Positions 20,093-28,995 of a stretch of DNA of 64,000 nt are shown here, piece by piece; positions within the stretch are counted from its first letter, which is position 1, and each line of letters starts with the position of its first letter. The stretch is taken from assembly GCF_000010525.1 (NCBI RefSeq), contig NC_009937.1:186001-250000 (forward strand). Direction: 5' to 3'. Under the pieces are notes generated by a model. It saw only the letters and a program-made list of their open reading frames with translations. It was not told where the DNA came from and did not search any database. Source of the DNA: Azorhizobium caulinodans ORS 571 (GTDB taxonomy: Bacteria > Pseudomonadota > Alphaproteobacteria > Rhizobiales > Xanthobacteraceae). Position numbers and translations under genes: made by a program.

Positions 20093-21199
20093 ATGACGGG
20101 TCTGCGCCTCGTTGCCGACGATCTGACCGGTGCCCTCGACGCCGCCATCGCCTTCGTCACGCCCGGCCAGCACGTGCCCGTCTATTGGAATGCGCCGCCG
20201 TCCGTGGCACCCAGCCGGCTGTCCATCGACAGCGGCACCCGCGAGACCGACGCCGCGTCCGCCCGCGCCCGCGTCGCCGCGCTTCTCAGGAACATCACGC
20301 CCGACGCCGATACGCTCTTCTTTGCCAAGCTCGACAGTCTGCTGCGCGGGCAGGCGGCAGCGGAGATCGCGGCCTGGATGGAGGCGCTCCAGCCCCGCCG
20401 GTGCATCATCGCCCCGGCTTTCCCCAGGCAGGGGCGGGTGACGCGCGGTGGCATCCAGTATCTGTGCCGGGATGGCGCGGAACGGCCCGTGGGCGCTGAC
20501 CTGCGTGCGACGCTTGAGGCGGAAGGTCACCCGGTGCACCTGCGCCGGCCCGGCGAAGCCATGCCCGAGGGCGTCAGCCTCTGGGACAGCGAGACCGATA
20601 CCGATCTCGCACAGATCGTCGCCGCGGGCCGGCCGGCCGATGGGACGACCCTGTGGTGCGGGAGCGGGGGGCTCGCCGCGGCTCTGACGGGGCACCCCTC
20701 CGGCATCGACGTGGCGCCCCGCACGCTCCCCCGTCCGATCCTCGGCCTGTTCGGGACCAATCATCCCGTCACCGTGGCGCAGCTCGCCGCTTGTGGAGAC
20801 GCGGTTCTGGCCCTTTCCGCCGATGGCCCAGACAACGCTGCCGCGCTCGGGAACAAGCTCGCAGCGGATGGCGTGGCGCTCGCCCGCCTCGCGCTGCCGG
20901 AAGGCACGCCGCGCCCTGTCGCGGCGGCGCGCATCGCAGAGGCTTTCTCAAGCCTCGTGGCGCAGCTTGATCCGCCGGGCACGCTCATCGTTTCGGGTGG
21001 CGAGACCTTGCGCAGCCTCTGTGCCGCGCTCGGGGCAGAACGGCTCGACCTCTACGGCCAGATCGAATCCGGCGTGCCGTGCTCGATCCTGCGTGGTGGC
21101 CGCTTCGACGGCGTTCACATCATATCCAAATCGGGTGCCTTCGGCGCCCCATCGCTGCTGCGGCGGCTGACCGAGACCTCCGAGGGAGATGACGCATGA
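20093..21199 (+). CDS. Four-carbon acid sugar kinase (DUF1537 family)
   Basis: 368 residues with the chosen ATG. N-terminal substrate-binding domain: LRLVADDLTGALDAA (DDLTG is the family hallmark), then FFAKLDSLLRGQAAAEI and the APAFPRQGRVTRGG segment. C-terminal nucleotide-binding domain: LIVSGGETLRSLCAALG and ISKSGAFG. Characterised members phosphorylate D-threonate, D-erythronate or L-threonate at O4. Its stop overlaps the start of PdxA2 (ATGA), the classical partner. Lack of an adjacent racemase or tautomerase favours a threonate- or erythronate-type substrate; which one cannot be decided here. An upstream in-frame ATG at 20027 gives 22 extra non-conserved residues. Confidence 0.9.
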   Translation: MTGLRLVADDLTGALDAAIAFVTPGQHVPVYWNAPPSVAPSRLSIDSGTRETDAASARARVAALLRNITPDADTLFFAKLDSLLRGQAAAEIAAWMEALQPRRCIIAPAFPRQGRVTRGGIQYLCRDGAERPVGADLRATLEAEGHPVHLRRPGEAMPEGVSLWDSETDTDLAQIVAAGRPADGTTLWCGSGGLAAALTGHPSGIDVAPRTLPRPILGLFGTNHPVTVAQLAACGDAVLALSADGPDNAAALGNKLAADGVALARLALPEGTPRPVAAARIAEAFSSLVAQLDPPGTLIVSGGETLRSLCAALGAERLDLYGQIESGVPCSILRGGRFDGVHIISKSGAFGAPSLLRRLTETSEGDDA

Positions 21200-22221
21200 C
21201 ACCCCATCTGGCCATCACCATGGGCGATCCCGCCGGCATCGGCCCGGAGATCATCGCCAAGGCCTGCGAGCGCCTGAAGGACCGCCTCGCCTCCGGCCAT
21301 CTGCGGCTGCTGGTGATCGGCAGCAACGCGGCGCTGCACGGCGCGCAGAAGGCGCTGGGTTCTACGGTCGCCATTCCCGAAGTCTCGGCGGATGACGCCG
21401 AATGGCCGGCGCTCGCCTGCCTTCAGGCCTGCCCGGAAGGCGAGCCCATCTTGCCCGGCGTGGCCTCGGTGGATGGCGGGCGCTTTGCCTATCATGCGGT
21501 GGAGCGCGGCGTGCGCCTCGCGCAGGCCGGGCGCATCCAGGGCATCGTCACCGGCCCGCTCAACAAGGAAACGCTGAACCGCGCCGGCTTCCATTATGCC
21601 GGCCACACCGAGATGCTGGCGGAGCTGACCGGCGCGCGTGGCTCGGTGATGCTGCTCGCCCATGGCAACATGCGCGTCAGCCATGTCACCACCCATGTGG
21701 CGCTGAAGGACGTGCCCAAGCGCCTGACCCCCGAGCGCCTGCGCTATGTGATCGAGCGCACGGACGAAGCCCTGCGCGGTCTCGGCCTTGAGCGCCGGCG
21801 GATCGCGGTGGCCGCCCTCAATCCTCATGCGGGCGAAGGCGGCCTCTTCGGCACGGAAGACATGGATGTCAGCGAGCCGACGATCGCCAAGGCGGTGGCC
21901 GACGGCTTTGACGTGGTGGGCCCGGTGCCGGGCGACACGGTGTTCGTGAAGCTGCGCGGCGGCCAGTTCGATGCGGTGATCGCCATGTATCACGATCAGG
22001 GCCACATCCCGGTGAAGCTGCTGGGCTTCAACGTGAACCCCGAGACCGGCAAGTGGGACGCGCTCTCCGGCGTCAACATCACCCTCGGCCTGCCCATCAT
22101 CCGCACCTCCGTGGACCATGGCACCGCCTTCGACATCGCCGGCAAGGGCATCGCCAATGAGCTGAGCCTCATCGAAGCGATCGAATACGCCGAAAAGCTC
22201 GCCGCCAGCCGCGGCGCCTAG
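21196..22221 (+). CDS. 4-phospho-acid-sugar dehydrogenase (PdxA2-type)
   Basis: 341 residues of the PdxA family. It starts AITMGDPAGIGPEI and keeps the metal-binding His residues in VTTHVALKDVP, MYHDQGHIPVKLL and RTSVDHGTAFDIAG. Genuine PdxA oxidises 4-phosphohydroxythreonine in pyridoxal phosphate synthesis. PdxA2 paralogues next to DUF1537 kinases instead oxidise and decarboxylate 4-phospho-threonate or -erythronate to dihydroxyacetone phosphate. The overlap with the kinase gene supports the catabolic role. Confidence 0.9.
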   Translation: MTPHLAITMGDPAGIGPEIIAKACERLKDRLASGHLRLLVIGSNAALHGAQKALGSTVAIPEVSADDAEWPALACLQACPEGEPILPGVASVDGGRFAYHAVERGVRLAQAGRIQGIVTGPLNKETLNRAGFHYAGHTEMLAELTGARGSVMLLAHGNMRVSHVTTHVALKDVPKRLTPERLRYVIERTDEALRGLGLERRRIAVAALNPHAGEGGLFGTEDMDVSEPTIAKAVADGFDVVGPVPGDTVFVKLRGGQFDAVIAMYHDQGHIPVKLLGFNVNPETGKWDALSGVNITLGLPIIRTSVDHGTAFDIAGKGIANELSLIEAIEYAEKLAASRGA

Positions 22222-22302
22222 GGCGCGATCCATCGGCCAACTTATTGAAAAGAGACGGGTTCGCGCGTCCCGCCGGGCCCGTCTCCGAAGGATACCGTAC
22301 AC

Positions 22303-23433
22303 ATGACCCTCGCGTTTTCCCCCATTGACCTCGTCCGGCCGCCGCGCATCGCGTTCGGCTCCGGCACCCTCTCCGCCGTGCGCGAATGGCTGGCGGCGAG
22401 GGGGCTGAAGCGCGCTCTCGTGGTGGCGGATGGGTTCAACGCCGGCCGCATTGAACTGCTCGGCCTGGAGGGCGCCGTGGAGGTGTTCGGCGAGGTGAAG
22501 CCCGAACCGGACCTGCCCAACCTCGAAGCCCTGCTCGCCAAGGCGGAGAGCTTCGGACCGGACGTGGTAATCGGCTTCGGCGGCGGCAGCGCCATGGATC
22601 TCGCCAAGCTCGCCGCCGTGCTGCCCGGCTCCGGCCAGTCGCTGCATGATGTGGTGGGGCCGGAGAAGGTGGCCGGCAAGCGCGCCGCCCTTATTCAGGT
22701 GCCCACCACCGCCGGCACCGGCAGCGAGGCGGGCACACGTGCGCTCGTCACCGATCCCGTGACGCAGAACAAGCTCGCGGTGCAGAGCCTGCACATGCTA
22801 GCAGATCTCGCGGTGGTCGATCCTGATCTTACGCTCACCGTGCCGCCCGCCGTCACCGCCGCCACCGGCGTCGATGCCATGGCCCATTGCGTGGAAGCCT
22901 TCACCAGCCGCAAGGCGCACCCGACCATTGATCTCTATGCGCTGGAAGGCGCGCGACTGGTCGGCCGTTTCCTGCCCCGCGCCATCAAGGACGGCAGCGA
23001 CCGTGAGGCCCGCGCCGGCCTTGCGCTGGCCTCCCTCTATGGTGGCTTCTGCCTCGGCCCGGTGAACACCACGGCGGGCCACGCGGTGGCCTATCCGCTC
23101 GGCACGCGCCACCACATCGCCCATGGCGCGGCCAATGCCCTGATCTTCCCGCACGTGCTGGCCTTCAATGCCCCCGCTGTGCCGGAGAAGACTGCGCAGG
23201 TGCTCGCCGCCCTCGGCTTCCCGGCCTCGAGCGATCCGGCCGTGGTGCTGAAAGCCACCCGCGAGTGGTGCGCGGCGCTTGGCTGCGAGATGCGCCTCTC
23301 CGCCTACAAGGTACCGGCTGATGATCTGCCGATCATGGCCACCGAGGCCCATGCCATCCGGCGCCTGCTCGACAACAACCCGCGCGACATGAGCCGCGAG
23401 GACATTCTGGCCATCTATCAGGCCGCTCTCTGA
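22303..23433 (+). CDS. Iron-containing alcohol dehydrogenase
   Basis: 376 residues of the group III Fe-ADH/maleylacetate reductase superfamily. Coenzyme motif GFGGGSAMDLAK; metal ligands in VVDPDLT, DAMAHCVEAF, NTTAGHAVAYPLG and THH-type TRHHIAHG. Members oxidise primary or secondary alcohols or reduce hydroxy-keto acids with NAD(P). In this operon it could oxidise a hydroxy acid feeding the pathway. It begins about 80 bp after PdxA2, with an untranslated gap but no terminator seen. Confidence 0.9.
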   Translation: MTLAFSPIDLVRPPRIAFGSGTLSAVREWLAARGLKRALVVADGFNAGRIELLGLEGAVEVFGEVKPEPDLPNLEALLAKAESFGPDVVIGFGGGSAMDLAKLAAVLPGSGQSLHDVVGPEKVAGKRAALIQVPTTAGTGSEAGTRALVTDPVTQNKLAVQSLHMLADLAVVDPDLTLTVPPAVTAATGVDAMAHCVEAFTSRKAHPTIDLYALEGARLVGRFLPRAIKDGSDREARAGLALASLYGGFCLGPVNTTAGHAVAYPLGTRHHIAHGAANALIFPHVLAFNAPAVPEKTAQVLAALGFPASSDPAVVLKATREWCAALGCEMRLSAYKVPADDLPIMATEAHAIRRLLDNNPRDMSREDILAIYQAAL

Positions 23434-23468
23434 CCTCTTCCCTCGATCCCGCACAAAGGCCACGCATC

Positions 23469-24359
23469 ATGAGCAAGATCTCCGGCTGCTTCGTCGCCAT
23501 CGTCACGCCGTTCGATGAGAACGAGAACCTCAACGAGCAGGCCCTGCGCCGCCAGGTGGAGCGTCAGGTCTCCTGCGGCAACGGCGTGTTCTGCGCCGGC
23601 ACCAACGGCGAGTTCTACACCCTGTCCTTCGCCGAGAAGGTGCGCGTGGCCGAGATCTGCGTCGAGCAGGCGGCGGGCCGCGTGCCCGTGCTCGCCCATA
23701 TCGGCGAAATCTCCACCCACCAGACCATCGCGCTGGGCAAGGAAATCCAGAAGCTCGGCGTCGCGGCTGTCTCGGCCATCACGCCGTCCTTCATCGCCTG
23801 CTCGCAGGACGAGCTGATCGCCCATTACCGTCGCGTGGCCGACGCGCTCGACGTTCGTCTCTACCTCTACAACATCCCTGCCCGCACCGGGAACACGCTG
23901 CAGCCCGAGACCGTGCGTACGCTCGCCTCCCACCCCTCCATCATCGGCATCAAGGACAGCGAGGGCACGCAGGCGAGCATCGACGGCTTCCTCACCATCG
24001 CCCGCGAGCGGGATGATTTCGACGTGCTCGTCGGCCCGGACTCCCTCGTGCTGCACGGTCTGAAGAACGGCGCGCAGGGCTCCATCTCCGGTCTCGGCAA
24101 CATCGCCCCCCAGACGCTGAACCGCATCTGGACCTCCTTCTCCAAGGGCGATCTGGCCGACGCCGAGGCTGCGCAGGAGCGCTACAGCGCGCTGCGCAAG
24201 GAACTGTATGCGCACGGCTTCCCGCCCTCCATGGTCAAGCGCGCCCTGCGCCTCGCCATGCCGGAAGTGGGCGCGAGCCGTGGCCCGGCGCTCGTCTCCG
24301 ATGCCGCCAACGACGCCATCCTCCCCATCTCGAAGGCCTATGCGGAGGCGGTGGGCTGA
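23469..24359 (+). CDS. DapA-family aldolase/lyase
   Basis: 296 residues of the dihydrodipicolinate synthase/N-acetylneuraminate lyase superfamily. The GTNGE motif (44-48), catalytic Tyr134 (YNIPARTG) and Schiff-base Lys162 (GIKDSEG) are intact, so it should form an imine with a 2-keto acid. Context argues against lysine synthesis: it lies inside a sugar-acid operon and is more likely a 2-keto-3-deoxy acid or 4-hydroxy-2-keto acid aldolase. The substrate is not determined. Confidence 0.88.
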   Translation: MSKISGCFVAIVTPFDENENLNEQALRRQVERQVSCGNGVFCAGTNGEFYTLSFAEKVRVAEICVEQAAGRVPVLAHIGEISTHQTIALGKEIQKLGVAAVSAITPSFIACSQDELIAHYRRVADALDVRLYLYNIPARTGNTLQPETVRTLASHPSIIGIKDSEGTQASIDGFLTIARERDDFDVLVGPDSLVLHGLKNGAQGSISGLGNIAPQTLNRIWTSFSKGDLADAEAAQERYSALRKELYAHGFPPSMVKRALRLAMPEVGASRGPALVSDAANDAILPISKAYAEAVG

Positions 24360-24408
24360 TCTCGAGCCCACCAGCCGCACGCGAACAGTGAATGCAGGGA
24401 AAACGCCC

Positions 24409-25725
24409 GTGAACCAACAGCCTCACCCCGCCGCGTTGAGCGGTGCAACAGCGAAGCCCGCCACCCGCATTCGCTGGTTCGTCGTCGCCCTCATGTGGCT
24501 GGCGATCGCCATCAACTATATCGACCGCACCGTGCTCTCGGCGGCGGCGCCGCACCTGAGCAAGGAGTTCAACATTCCTCCGGACCAGATGGGGCTGATC
24601 CTCTCGGCCTTCTTCTGGTCCTACGCTCTGCTGCAGATCCCCGCCGGCTGGTTCTCGGACCGCTTCGGCCAGAAGATCGGTCTTGGCGCCTCGGTGGCCT
24701 GGTGGTCCATCGCCACGGCGGCGACGGGACTCGCCAGCGGCTTCAACTCGCTGTTCGCCATGCGCGTCGCGCTCGGCGTGGGTGAGGCGGGGGCTTATCC
24801 GGCCAATGCCGGCATCGCCTCCAAATGGTTCCCGGACAAGGAGCGGGCCACCGTCTCCGGTCTGTTCGACAGCGCCTCCAAGTTCGGCGGCGCGGTTGCC
24901 ATGCCGCTGATCATCTGGATGATCGCGATGGTGGACTGGCGCTGGACCTTCGGCATCATAGGCCTTGTGGGCGTGGTGTGGAGCGTCGTCTGGTGGTGGT
25001 TCTACACCGAGACGCCGGAGCAGCACCCGCGCATCAGCCCGAGCGAGGTGGCCTATATCCGTGAGGGCCAGACCCGCCAGCACGGCAAGGACGCCACCCT
25101 GGGCATGAAGTGGTATCAGTTGCTGCGCTATCGCAACATCTGGGCCATGTGCCTCGGCTTCTTCACCATCAACTACATCTCCTACTTCTTCATCACCTGG
25201 CTGCCGACCTATCTGGTGAAGGAGAAGGGCATGGGGATGCTGGCGGTGGGTTTCGTCGCCGCGCTGCCGCTGATCAGCGGTCTCGTGTTCGAGATCTTCG
25301 CGGGCTGGCTCTCCGACCACATCGTGAAGAAGAAGCTGCTTTCGCTCACCGCCACCCGCAAGCTGTTCCTCATCATCGGCCTCACGATGGCGCTCTGCAT
25401 CGGCCTTGCCGCCTTCACCGAGTCGGTGGTGCTCACCATCCTGCTGCTGTGCATCGCCAAGTCCGGCACCACCATCTCCGCCTCGCAGGTCTGGGCGCTG
25501 CCGGGTGACGTGGCGCCCAAGAACATGGCGGGCACGGTCGCCGGGCTCCAGAACATGGTGTCGAACTTCGGCGGCGTGGTCGGTCCCATCGTCACCGGCT
25601 TCATCGTCGCCGCCACCGGCTCCTTCGCCATGGCGCTCCTGTTTTCCGCCGGCCTCGGCCTGCTGGGCATCCTCAACTACGCCTTCCTGCTCGGAAAGGT
25701 CGTGCCCATCGAGAGCCGGTCCTGA
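24409..25725 (+). CDS. MFS transporter, anion:cation symporter family
   Basis: 438 residues from a GTG start with AGGGA eight bases upstream. Twelve transmembrane helices expected. The N-terminal WLAIAINYIDRTVLSAAAPHLSKEF and SDRFGQKIGLG segments are typical of the hexuronate/glucarate/phthalate (ACS) branch. It should bring in the anionic sugar acid by H+ symport at the inner membrane. It is located between the aldolase and dehydrogenase genes. GTG 24388 is an alternative start. Confidence 0.9.
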   Translation: MNQQPHPAALSGATAKPATRIRWFVVALMWLAIAINYIDRTVLSAAAPHLSKEFNIPPDQMGLILSAFFWSYALLQIPAGWFSDRFGQKIGLGASVAWWSIATAATGLASGFNSLFAMRVALGVGEAGAYPANAGIASKWFPDKERATVSGLFDSASKFGGAVAMPLIIWMIAMVDWRWTFGIIGLVGVVWSVVWWWFYTETPEQHPRISPSEVAYIREGQTRQHGKDATLGMKWYQLLRYRNIWAMCLGFFTINYISYFFITWLPTYLVKEKGMGMLAVGFVAALPLISGLVFEIFAGWLSDHIVKKKLLSLTATRKLFLIIGLTMALCIGLAAFTESVVLTILLLCIAKSGTTISASQVWALPGDVAPKNMAGTVAGLQNMVSNFGGVVGPIVTGFIVAATGSFAMALLFSAGLGLLGILNYAFLLGKVVPIESRS

Positions 25726-25748
25726 CCGGTCCTACCCCTGAGGGTTCC

Positions 25749-26726
25749 ATGAGTTTCACCGTTGTATCCGTGGGCGGCCCGCTGGCGCCCGAGGGCGAGG
25801 CGCTCATCGTCAAGGCCGGGGGGCGGGTGGTTTCCACAGCCCCCTATCCGGCCCGCGCGGACCTCATCGCCCTGCTGGCGAGCGAGCAGCCCGACGCCAT
25901 CGTGGTGCGCGTGGTCGAGAAGATCGACGCGGACGTGATGCGCGCCTCGCCGCGCCTGAAGCTGATCGCCAAGCATGGCGCCGGCACCAATGACATCGAT
26001 GTCGAAGCGGCGGCGGCCCTCGGTCTGCCGGTCATCGCGGCGGTGGGCGCCAACGCCCACTCCGTTGCCGAGCACGCTCTGGCGCTCCTGCTGGCGCTCG
26101 CCAAAGACATCCGCACGCAGGACGCCTTCGTGCGCGGCGGCGGCTGGGAGAAGCGGGTCTACAAGGGCTTCGAACTGCGCGGCCGCACGCTCGGCCTCGT
26201 GGGCCTCGGCATGATCGGCCGCAGCTTCGCCGCCATGGTGCAGCCGCTCGGCATGACCGTGTTCGGCTACGATCCATTCGCGGCGCCGGAGGCTTTCGGG
26301 CCGCACGTGGAGCGCGTCGCCGATCTTGACGACATGCTGGGCCGCTGCGACGTCATCAGCCTGCACTGCCCGCTGACGCCGCAGACGGAAGGGCTCATCA
26401 ACGCCCGCGCGCTCGGCCTCATGAAGCCGGGCAGCTTGCTCATCAACACCGCGCGCGGCGAGGTGGTGGACGAGGAGGCTCTGGTGGCCGCGCTCAAGAA
26501 CGGCCCGCTTGGGGGTGCCGGCCTCGACAGCTTCGCCCACGAGCCGCCCTCGCCGACCCATCCCCTCTGGTCGCTGCCCAACGTGATCCTCTCGCCCCAC
26601 ATCGGCGGCGTGACCGAGGATGCGCGCCGGCAGGTCTCCACCATGACGGCCACCAACGTGGCGGCCCTGATGACGGGCGAGACCATCTCCCCCCGTTTCT
26701 ATGTCAAGCCGAAGCCCAAGGCCTGA
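25749..26726 (+). CDS. D-isomer-specific 2-hydroxyacid dehydrogenase
   Basis: 325 residues. Rossmann motif GLVGLGMIGRSFAA, catalytic Arg in NTARGEVVDEEAL, the Glu in the following segment and His in LSPHIGGVTEDA. The closest general class is 3-phosphoglycerate dehydrogenase-like or hydroxypyruvate/glyoxylate reductase. It is the last gene of the acid-sugar operon, 23 bp after the transporter and followed by a terminator. It may interconvert a 2-hydroxy and a 2-keto acid intermediate. Confidence 0.9.
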   Translation: MSFTVVSVGGPLAPEGEALIVKAGGRVVSTAPYPARADLIALLASEQPDAIVVRVVEKIDADVMRASPRLKLIAKHGAGTNDIDVEAAAALGLPVIAAVGANAHSVAEHALALLLALAKDIRTQDAFVRGGGWEKRVYKGFELRGRTLGLVGLGMIGRSFAAMVQPLGMTVFGYDPFAAPEAFGPHVERVADLDDMLGRCDVISLHCPLTPQTEGLINARALGLMKPGSLLINTARGEVVDEEALVAALKNGPLGGAGLDSFAHEPPSPTHPLWSLPNVILSPHIGGVTEDARRQVSTMTATNVAALMTGETISPRFYVKPKPKA

Positions 26727-26767
26727 ACGACGTCATCCCTCGGGTTGCCGTCTCGAGGGCTGATCGG

Positions 26768-26798
26768 AAGGGGCGGTGTCCGCGCGACACCGCCCCTT
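26768..26798 (+). terminator. Rho-independent terminator of the acid-sugar operon
   Basis: GGGGCGGTGTC (26770-26780), five-base loop, GACACCGCCCC (26786-26796), extended by AA/TT on the outside and followed by TTTCGTGTTT. Eleven perfect GC-rich base pairs just after the last operon gene. Confidence 0.92.
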
Positions 26799-27010
26799 TC
26801 GTGTTTGCGGGGGCGCGCGGTCAAGCGCTCCTCTTCAATCGCAAGGCCAGCCCCCTCCTGCCGCCTGAGTGGCAAGTGATCGAGAGGCAGGGATTGAGGA
26901 GATGCAGCAGTTCGGTGCGGGGGAGAAGGACGGGAGCCAACACGTGCCGACCGGCTCTCGCTCCCAAGCGGACCGCGTTTCGACACGTCTTCTGCCTTGC
27001 TTCTGCGTGC

Positions 27011-27448
27011 TCACGTCTTGTCGGTTCCGTGCGTTCGGTCGAACGCCGCGCGCGCCGCGCGAAAGCTATCCGCGTTCTCGACGATCCACGTCCACAGAGG
27101 CACCATTCGGACGAGTAACTCCAGGCCCGTCTCGGACAGCGCATATTCGACGTGCGGAACGGTCTCTTCAAAGTCGTGGCGGATCACCAGCCCGTCTCGC
27201 TCCAAGTGGCGGAGGGTACGTGTCAGCATCCGTTGCGTAACGCCGTGCATGCGCCTGGCGATCTCGGCATGGCGCAACTGGCCATATACGCCAAGAGTAT
27301 GAATCACACCGAGAGACCAGCGATTGCCGGCATGCGCCAACACCTCTCGACGTACCCCGTCGTCATCGTCCCTAAGGCCATCGCAGACGGTCTGGGAATA
27401 TTTGAGGACGTCTTCGCGGCTCAGAGAGTTCACCCCGGTATCACGCAT
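27011..27448 (-). CDS. HxlR-family transcriptional regulator
   Basis: 145 residues. A winged-helix HxlR domain covers about 25-125: GNRWSLGVIHTLGVYGQLRHAEIARRMHGVTQRMLTRTLRHLERDGLVIRHDFEETVPHVEYALSETG. Cys residues typical of redox-sensing members are not near the domain start, apart from a Cys in the N-terminal TVCDGL. The frame is open far upstream to 28603 because it shadows the divergent gene; the ATG at 27448 with GAAGG upstream is the realistic start. It is divergent from an NmrA-type reductase that it probably represses. Confidence 0.88.
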   Translation of the reverse strand: MRDTGVNSLSREDVLKYSQTVCDGLRDDDDGVRREVLAHAGNRWSLGVIHTLGVYGQLRHAEIARRMHGVTQRMLTRTLRHLERDGLVIRHDFEETVPHVEYALSETGLELLVRMVPLWTWIVENADSFRAARAAFDRTHGTDKT

Positions 27449-27475
27449 GTACCCTTCTTTCGCACTCGCCGATGA

Positions 27476-27497
27476 GTTGCCAGATGGACGCGGCAAC
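27476..27497. promoter_or_regulatory. Dyad in the HxlR/NmrA divergent promoter region
   Basis: GTTGCC (27476-27481), ten-base spacer, GGCAAC (27492-27497): a perfect 6-10-6 inverted repeat in a 69-bp intergenic region. It is suitably placed for HxlR to control both genes. Confidence 0.45.
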
Positions 27498-27517
27498 CGA
27501 ACGGAGCGGGTCCGAAT

Positions 27518-28474
27518 ATGAACGATGCAGTTTCCACCGTGAAGTCGCGGAATATCCTCGTATTGGGGGCCGGCGAGCTTGGGATGCCGGTGCTGCGCAA
27601 TCTCGCGCGCCGCGCGAAGACCATTGACGGCGCCAAGATCAGCGTCCTGCTGCGCCAAAGCGCCGTCGCATCCGGCGACCCCGCCAAGCAGCGCGACATC
27701 TCCGAAATTCGCGGGTCGGGCATCGAGATCGTTCTTGGAGATCTCGTAAGCAACTCGATCGACCAACTGGCTGCTCTGTTTTCTTGTTATGACACCGTGA
27801 TCGGATGTGCCGGTTACGCGGCGGGCATCAACACGCCCATGAAGCTCGCCAAGGCCGCGCTTCGGTCCGGCATTCCGCGTTACTTCCCCTGGCAGTTCGG
27901 CGTCGATTTCGAGGCGATTGGTCGGGGCGGTCCGCAAGATATCTTCGATGCGCAACTCGACGTGCGCGAGCTGTTGCGTTCGCAGGACAAGACAGAGTGG
28001 GTCATCATCTCCACCGGCATGTTCATGAGCTATCTCTTCGAGCCGGAGTTCGGCGTCGTCGACCTCGAGAACAGCGAGGTCCATGCGCTCGGCAGCCTCG
28101 ACACCGCCGTAACGCTGACCACGCCCGACGATATCGGCGTGCTGACGGCCGAGATCGTGTTCTTCGAGCCCACAATCCGGAATGAGATTGTGTTCCTGGC
28201 CGGCGACACCGTCACCTACGCCCAGGTGGCGGACAAGCTCGAGGCCGCGCTGGCTCGCCCATTCAAGCGGTCGGTTTGGAGCGTTCCCTTCCTGATGGAA
28301 CAACTGGCGCGCGATCCGAAGAACATGATGCGGAAGTATCGCGCCGCCTTCGCGATCGGTCGCGGAGTGTCTTGGGACAAGGCAGGCACGTTCAACGATC
28401 GCCAGTGCATCCCGGTCACCGACGTCTCTGCTCTCATCGATTCGGGTCTGCGCATCGGTCGGCGTAGCGAATAA
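27518..28474 (+). CDS. NmrA-family (isoflavone-reductase-like) oxidoreductase
   Basis: 318 residues. An N-terminal NADPH-binding motif ILVLGAGELGMPVLRNL is followed by a region like fungal and plant isoflavone/phenylcoumaran benzylic ether reductases: GIPRYFPWQFGVDFEAIGRG and VIISTGMFMSYLFEPEFGVVD. Such proteins reduce aromatic alcohols or act as redox sensors. It has a canonical dinucleotide motif, so catalysis is plausible. Divergence from an HxlR regulator suggests induction by a reactive aromatic or aldehyde. Confidence 0.82.
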   Translation: MNDAVSTVKSRNILVLGAGELGMPVLRNLARRAKTIDGAKISVLLRQSAVASGDPAKQRDISEIRGSGIEIVLGDLVSNSIDQLAALFSCYDTVIGCAGYAAGINTPMKLAKAALRSGIPRYFPWQFGVDFEAIGRGGPQDIFDAQLDVRELLRSQDKTEWVIISTGMFMSYLFEPEFGVVDLENSEVHALGSLDTAVTLTTPDDIGVLTAEIVFFEPTIRNEIVFLAGDTVTYAQVADKLEAALARPFKRSVWSVPFLMEQLARDPKNMMRKYRAAFAIGRGVSWDKAGTFNDRQCIPVTDVSALIDSGLRIGRRSE

Positions 28475-28995
28475 GCCCCGCTGCGGGGGGGCGTGGTGAG
28501 GCGCGCCAAGGAGCATGGTGCTCGCACTGGCGTGGATTGCGCTCGTGAGGCAGCGTCTTGTTCCTGGGCTGATGGGCGGGCCTGAACTGGAGGCTTGAGC
28601 CACGCACGGCCTCTTTCAGCATAGGCTGGCATCTGTCGCAATGATGGAGGCGAAACCGGATGCAGGGTTATCGGCTTGGCGACGCCGGCCTTCTGATAAC
28701 GATCCGAGGTCCGAAAGCGGCGCCAGGTTGAGCGGCGACCACGGCCCGGATAGGTGCCAGCCTTTGCCATCCTCTGGCCAGCGGACGCTACCAGGCCGGC
28801 GACAGACGTCGCCCGTGCCCCCGCACCCTTTCCAGCACACTCCAGCCCCCGAAGCCGGCCGTCAATCGCGTTGCAAGAGGGGCTTCATGTCTGGCAGCAC
28901 GCTTTGAAGAACTTGGCCCATAGTGCGGCGCTCTCAGCATTGGGCTCAACCGTACCACCACACTGCGGGAGCAAACACTTAACTCCTCGCAGCTT
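28475..28995. other. Gene-free 520-bp stretch
   Basis: Short frames exist on both strands but none has a convincing start, codon pattern or recognisable domain. It separates the convergent ends of the NmrA-type gene and the TonB-receptor gene and may be a remnant of lost DNA. Confidence 0.5.

Noticed and set aside
21115-22794. 559-codon minus-strand open frame
   Set aside because: Antisense to PdxA2 and Fe-ADH; His/Gly/Arg-rich and without domains.
27449-28603. Upstream extension of the HxlR reading frame
   Set aside because: Antisense to the NmrA-type gene; only the last 145 codons match the HxlR family.
28616-28840. 74-codon minus-strand frame in the gap after the NmrA-type gene
   Set aside because: No RBS, no domain, and composition matches random frame; kept only as part of a gene-free region.
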